A stretch of DNA of 64,000 bases from Opisthorchis felineus (Eukaryota; Platyhelminthes; Trematoda; Opisthorchiida; Opisthorchiidae), in the NCBI GenBank assembly GCA_004794785.1, contig SJOL01004009.1:402149-466148 (forward strand), given 5' to 3'. The translations under genes were made by a program, and so were the position numbers. The notes beneath the pieces were generated by a model. The model searched no databases. It was not told where the DNA came from and saw nothing but the letters and a program-made list of their open reading frames with translations. Of this stretch, positions 59,070 through 64,000 are shown piece by piece (position 1 is the first letter of the stretch; the number at the start of each line of letters is the position of its first letter).

Positions 59070-59890
59070 GTGGAAATATTTGAGAAAATACTACCCAACC
59101 CACTCAACAACCTAAAAACAAGACAGAAGCTTGGAACTTTGTACTTCAAAAACACTTCCCAGATGACTGCAAAGACATGATATAACGGTAGCCTACAGAC
59201 CTACATACTACAGAATGCGGAAAGCACTACCGAAACCGAAAGGGAAATCAGCTTCAAAGAGGAAGACTAACGTTATTTACAACTATTTGTGTGAGGACCA
59301 CGACAAACACTAAATGAAGCGAAATTGAAAGAAACTAGCAACCAGCTTGCTACTGAGAGACGTGATCAATACTTACTCGTCCGTACATATAAATACCGTG
59401 TAAAACACGAATTAAGCTGGAACTGTGCCAACATACTTTATCAAATAGGGTACGCAAATATGAGGAGTCCTGGTACTCCACTACTAATTCAATAAGGATG
59501 AATATGAGAGAACTACCGAGCCAAAAAACCCTGGACTACACAAGAAATCAAGCAAGCCAGTAAAGGTATAACACATTCGAATGTACAGGACAAATTGACT
59601 GGGCTAGAGTGTACAACGTTCAGCAGGCAAGCTGAAAACCTAAAAAACGAAGAGGCCGAAAATAGAAACTGGGTGCAGAGGAGCTGCGCAAATCAGGCTG
59701 AAGGATATAAACCGCAAAACGGGCTACTCAGAATAAAGATGGTAGTAAAAATAGGGGACACGCAAACAAACAAATTTTCTCTTATAATTGAAATCAATCT
59801 ATTGCAAAAAACCGAGGAACACCCTACAGCCCTTTTGTCCCTAGAGGTGGGCATTTAAAGAATCATCTTGGAGATTCGAACCCGAACTAC
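59070..59890 (+). other. A-rich stretch of unknown origin
   Basis: The plus strand is clearly richer in A than T for about 800 bases, as is common in the sense strand of retroelements. It starts exactly at the RTE tail. No frame stays open beyond about 90 codons and no motif is recognised. A B-box-like GATTCGAACCCG occurs at its end (59875-59886). It may be the relic of the element into which the RTE inserted. Confidence 0.35.
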
Positions 59891-61749
59891 TATGGGAAGG
59901 TCGTGAGTTGGAACCTCCACAGAGTTTTCTGGTATGCAGATGAGTGTATGAGTCAAACCTTCAGGTTCTCATTTCACCGCTCATCGGATTCTGATTCTAA
60001 GAGTAATCATGAAGATAAAGTTGGTGATCTCGTCCGTTATTCTGACCTCTTTGAGTGCCTTTTGCACGAAGGTGCCTTCTTTTTATACGAAAGGAATCTA
60101 ACCCTTGACTGAGATGAACTAAACTAAAAAATTTATTCTAAAAAATACCCAGAACTTTGCTCTTGCCGATCATCATATGTTGCTCGCACGAAGAGCCTTT
60201 GGACAGACAGGAAACGCAAAGTCAATAATGTGTCTCATTTAATGGCTAGAGGTGGCCGAGACCAGAGTGTACACCTCCTGGGTAACTGAACGTCTTGAAA
60301 GCGCCAGAACTGGTTAACAATCGCAGAAATCTTAATCCGGTTATGTAACCCACAGCTGTACATCCAAAAGCAGACTACGACTTTTGAACTTGAGTTGGTT
60401 TACGAGCTATTCCGTTTCACAGGCTTGTGCCTCTTCAACTTTTTTCTATATTTTTAGCCCGTCTACCTATAAAATCAATTAACTGTACACGTGACATATG
60501 CCGACATTTTAACCAAGGCGACTAATTAAGTAGACCTAGAATATGCAGTCGTAGACGTACTTGAGCGTCCCATTGAAAATCAGCGATGTCAATTCTTGCC
60601 AACGTTTAGTCGATGCAGGACAACTTTCAGAATAAAGGGCTAATCCTCAACTTGTCCATTTGGTGACTTTGTTCCTGGAGAAACCAAAGACTGAAGGACA
60701 ATGTACCTAACCCTGACCATTGTTCGCATCAAGTGACTGCAATAAATGCATGCGTTAATTGATTGGTAAAAGAAGACGTTCAAAAGAACCAGATTGCTCT
60801 GCCTTGTCATTAGATCAGGATACCACATATGGATCACACATTTTGGCACGCCTCCATACTCAGGTCGGATGGCAGTTCAGTTTCAGTTTCGTAACATGCC
60901 CACTTGACTGTTTTCCAAAAAGTGCTCGAGTCGAAATCGTAAGTGACACATTTCCTGCTGTCCACGTGTTGACCTATGTGACGTGAGGAGATGAAAGCTG
61001 GGAACCATTTTGCTGTTGTACTCACCATTATGTGGTTTTTCTATTCTCTTGTTTGAAGACATAAATACAACTTTTCACGTTCTCAGTTAACTGCTCAATT
61101 GTTAGTCGCATTTTGCAGGTGAACTCCAACATTAACCTTGTTATTGTGTTCCAATTTCCGTTCCACGTGATGTCTCCCAAATGAGGATAATTTTAGTCTG
61201 GCTCCAGTTTGTGGATAACTGCAACCGTATTGAAAATGGGAACTTCCCTTACGCAATTAATTGTCTGCTCTACATCAGTCTAGTATTTGAGTACAAATCG
61301 GCGTGTTGAAGCTCTGGAAAATCTATATGATAATATCACTGTGAATGTCGAAACTTCTTCCACACGCTAGGCATCTCGTAAATAGCGGTTTAGTTGTCAG
61401 AAAACATTAGATTTTCGTAAAACTGGTTGCCAGAATTACGCTTTGGTAGAAGTGTAGGGTTAAATATAACTTTCATACCTTTTTCAGCCACCATGTGACC
61501 TCAGTAGGCATTTTTTGTTACCACCCCCGTGTTTCATGCTTTGTTGGCGGATCCGAAAAATAGTGGGTCTGCGCAGACGGCTGTCATCAATGAGTGACAG
61601 ACAAATAGCAAAATTAACTCATGATAATTTGGGGCATTCAGTACTTAATTGTTTAAGTGGCTAAATGAAGCCAAGAAACGCCGAGAAACGCCTCTTTTAT
61701 CCCTAAAAAGAATCAACAGCAGTGGACATTTTATCAAACTCCAAAGGAT
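59891..61749. other. No recognisable feature
   Basis: TCTGGTATGCAGATGAGTGTA near 59.93 kb weakly resembles A1 of the HHR-repeat in minus orientation. Nothing else was identified. Confidence 0.4.
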
Positions 61750-61825
61750 TGAGTCTCCCGGTAAGTAGTTTGAACACCCAACGGTTCGATCACGAGCGGG
61801 TGATCAGCAGTGGAACAGCTGGAAT
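61750..61825 (-). repeat. SINE-A head fragment
   Basis: On the minus strand: CCACTGCTGATCACCCGCTC, GTGATCGAACCGTTGGGTGT and TCAAACTACTTACCGGGAGA. These line up with the head of copy 2 (30.7 kb). The body was not found. Confidence 0.5.
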
Positions 61826-62633
61826 AGACTTCCAGACCAAGAACTAAGTCTATTTTAATGAACTTAATTTAATGTCAAATGACGTAGTCACAATGGAGAA
61901 ATTGTCAACCGATAGCTGTTTTGCCACATTACTGTATTATTCGGTCAAGTCCTCCCACCGCAAAGGAGGCTGAAATACAGAACAATATTCTCTGTCTCTA
62001 CTCTGCTAGTACGGAGTTCGTGGGCTGGGAAAAGGCGCCAGCAGACTCCAATCAGTGACAGTTACAAGGTACCATTCGTCTACCGGGTAAACCAAGATGT
62101 AGTTTATGATCAGTTTCTTGACGCCATTTCAAACTAACCGTGCAAACTAATTTATGTTACTGGAAATTTACTCGCTTCTATATGTTTCTGAATAGCCCAA
62201 CCCTGAAACTGGAGGATCCTCTTAAACATTCAGCATTAAATGCTGAAAAATGTGGGTTCTGAAGAGCAAATCAACATGGTTAAAACTGTCCCTTTTATTC
62301 AGTGGTGAGATAAAGAAAAGCCACCTACAAAATCAAACCTTGTTCAGAGTATTTTCTCAGAGGTGTGCCCTTTTTATGCGAGAGTGAGACCTTCTCAACG
62401 GGGGCATTTTTTCTGGAAAGTGAAATGCTTGAATTGCCAACATTGAAGAAAAACCTGGGTAATTTCTACATTGTCGCCTATATACACTTATTTCAGTACT
62501 GAAAGACGCTCTCATTTATCATCCGAAGCCCATCTTTCATTGCAAAATGCGCAGTGATTACATGGAAAATTTTGCGGGACACTTCTCTGTACGGGCGTTA
62601 TTAGTCTTCCGGTTCTACTGGTACTTCATTCGA
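61826..62633. other. No recognisable feature
   Basis: TTCAGCATTAAATGCTGAA (near 62.23 kb) is a small perfect hairpin. Nothing else was seen. Confidence 0.4.
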
Positions 62634-62934
62634 ATGCACACTCACATGACTCTCGTTTGAACAATCGTCATCTTGTCCTGGCGCAATCTTTCTGGTGAGT
62701 CCACACCAAAAGGGGGAAGCACTGGACTCAGCAGTGCGTATCCTTGGCCGTCCCGGGATTTGAACTCCGCACATCTGACATGCGAGGCGAGCGTGTTACC
62801 ACTACTCCACCAGCGAACGCTGCAAGCTGGAGCGAAACTCGAGTCCAGTGCTCCCCCCTTTGGTTTGGACTCGCCAGAATGGTTGTGCTAGGACAGGAGG
62901 ACGATTGTTCAAACGAGAGTCATGTGAGTGTGCA
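62634..62934. mobile_element. Foldback element with tRNA-like core
   Basis: The left arm (62634-62731) begins ATGCACACTCACATGACTCT. The right arm (62838-62934) ends in its reverse complement, GAGTCATGTGAGTGTGCAT. Over 97-98 bases they agree at roughly nine positions in ten. The 106-base centre contains a tRNA-like head on the minus strand. No transposase is encoded. No target-site duplication is obvious. It could be a non-autonomous DNA element that captured a SINE, or two SINE copies with extra sequence fused head to head. Confidence 0.8.
62752..62815 (-). repeat. tRNA-like core of the foldback element
   Basis: On the minus strand: CGCTGGTGGAGTAGTGGTAA (A-box region), CACGCTCGCCTCGCATGTCA, then GGAGTTCAAATCCCGGGAC (B-box region). 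The order and wording recall a glycine tRNA. The anticodon stem does not pair well, so it is derived from a tRNA gene and is not one. A relative without arms is at 6931-6995. Confidence 0.6.
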
Positions 62935-63815
62935 TACTATAAGATCCCGCAACCATGAGCACTTTATTCGAAGACATACAAAAGTAATCGATCGTTCTTT
63001 TCTTAGTGTTGATTGGTCAAGTGATCCATGCAGCTGGATCTCATTAGGAGGAAAGTGTCGTGTGAGTGACCTGGTCGAGCTTTATGCACATATACTCAGA
63101 CGCACGACACACAACACCTTAGGAAATCCGAGCAACTGACCAACATCGAGATTTGTTGAACTCGGTGGAGTCGGGCGGGCCTAATTAGTATAGCGTCAGC
63201 AGTATATTATGTTTAAACCAAATTGCATCAAACTCTCGGGTCATTGAAGCATAACTGCTGGTGATTTTAACCGATTCCATTGGTTTTCTACCTAACAGTT
63301 TTATAAACTTAAGGCGAGCTTGTCTTGAAGCTCTGTAAAATACTTAAAATCTTGGTCCGATGCTGCAGCATACTCCATTAAATTTGCATAGAAGGTACGA
63401 TCCATAATAGGACTGAATGTATGTGAATTCACTTGGCCTCAGGCTGAGTGACGTTCAGCTAGGTTTTGTGTGAAATCCCAGTGGTTCGAGTGAACCAGGA
63501 GTCGGTTTTTTTTCGCAACCTTTCCACACCCTCCAAAGGCCTTTATCAAACGAACAACATCCTATTTAAAGAGTGTGGACGACATATATGAACCAAAACA
63601 TGAGCCACGCTGCAACACAGAATCAGAAAGACAAAGCAGGTTGATGTGGTTGTAAATCCTCCCTTCGAGGACGGGGATGAGCGTTTGGCGCGCGCGCAAA
63701 TGCATGTGTGAAAGAGTGAATCGGTGTTTAGTGTACAATACACACAATCGATCCTCTTAAATAAAGTCTGACGTAAACAGTTTGTGCTTTTTGTACCTTA
63801 CTCGTTCGCTTCTTT
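62935..63815. other. No recognisable feature
   Basis: Nothing that could be named was seen. GGCGCGCGCGCAAATG near 63.69 kb is a small GC-rich island. Confidence 0.45.
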
Positions 63816-63864
63816 GCACACGCACGCACACACGCACACACGCACACACGCACACAAGCACACC
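63816..63864. repeat. (CA)n-type microsatellite with CG variants
   Basis: CACACGCACG and CACACACGCACACACGCACA. An impure CA run in which CGCACACA units recur about every eight bases. Confidence 0.9.
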
Positions 63865-64000
63865 TTGAACGTCCAACCCTGAAAAAGTACACGCTATTAC
63901 AACCATCGTGAATCCCATTTACACCCAATCGCATTGTATTCCTTTTCCTGCGTTAAAAGATTCTTCATTGTTTTGATTTATAGTCAGCAAGATGTAAATA

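Noticed and set aside
62744..63139. 131-codon frame across the foldback element
   Set aside because: Runs through the tRNA-like core and one arm, which are non-coding repeat sequence.

Overview
The window looks like non-coding, repeat-rich DNA from a eukaryote, most probably a flatworm of the digenean (fluke) type. The strongest clue is a non-LTR retrotransposon 3' end at 58574-59069. Its protein tail and GAT-repeat tail are of the RTE kind common in flukes. Remnants of a Penelope-like reverse transcriptase, repeats carrying a hammerhead ribozyme, and several tRNA-derived SINEs fit the same picture. The species cannot be fixed from the sequence. There are no bacterial operons, no rRNA, and no long uninterrupted reading frame. 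Every reading frame in the window is of a length expected by chance.

The most interesting content is a dispersed repeat family, called HHR-repeat here, with at least eleven copies: 0.2, 1.1, 2.0, 3.2, 6.2, 7.4, 20.2, 48.1, 50.7, 52.8-53.2 and 56.4 kb. Its body has four recognisable modules. A1 is the part from CTCATTTGCA to CACCTGG, A2 is around CAGTTGGTACGATATT, C is around AATTTGGGTTCAAGTAGAAC, and B ends in TATGAGTAGTGTATTACG. The C/B junction encodes a hammerhead ribozyme: CTGATGAG, a short stem II, GAAAC, a GTC cleavage site and matching stem I strands. The copy at 20271-20316 (minus strand) keeps every core base. The others are each damaged differently. Modules are shuffled and inverted between copies, including a 55-bp hairpin at 2001-2140. 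Hammerheads are known from Penelope-like elements and schistosome satellite repeats, and a decayed Penelope-like reverse transcriptase does lie at 29640-29901. The link between repeat and retroelement is still an inference.

Layout: 0-8 kb holds six decayed HHR-repeat copies in otherwise featureless DNA. 8-18 kb has one SINE (SINE-A) and a very tentative two-exon gene model. 18-31 kb has the best ribozyme copy, a TA and an ACAT microsatellite, the Penelope relic and a cluster of SINE-A pieces. 31-47 kb is nearly empty. 47-58 kb is the densest repeat zone: SINE-A, SINE-B and HHR-repeats, with three weak candidate exons on the minus strand. 58-59 kb has the RTE 3' end with a 3' stem-loop. At 62634-62934 there is a foldback element with 97-98 bp inverted arms around a tRNA-like core.

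The parts are best read as generations of mobile-element debris in an intron or between genes, not as cooperating genes. The few candidate exons rest on splice-site appearance and length only and are given low confidence.
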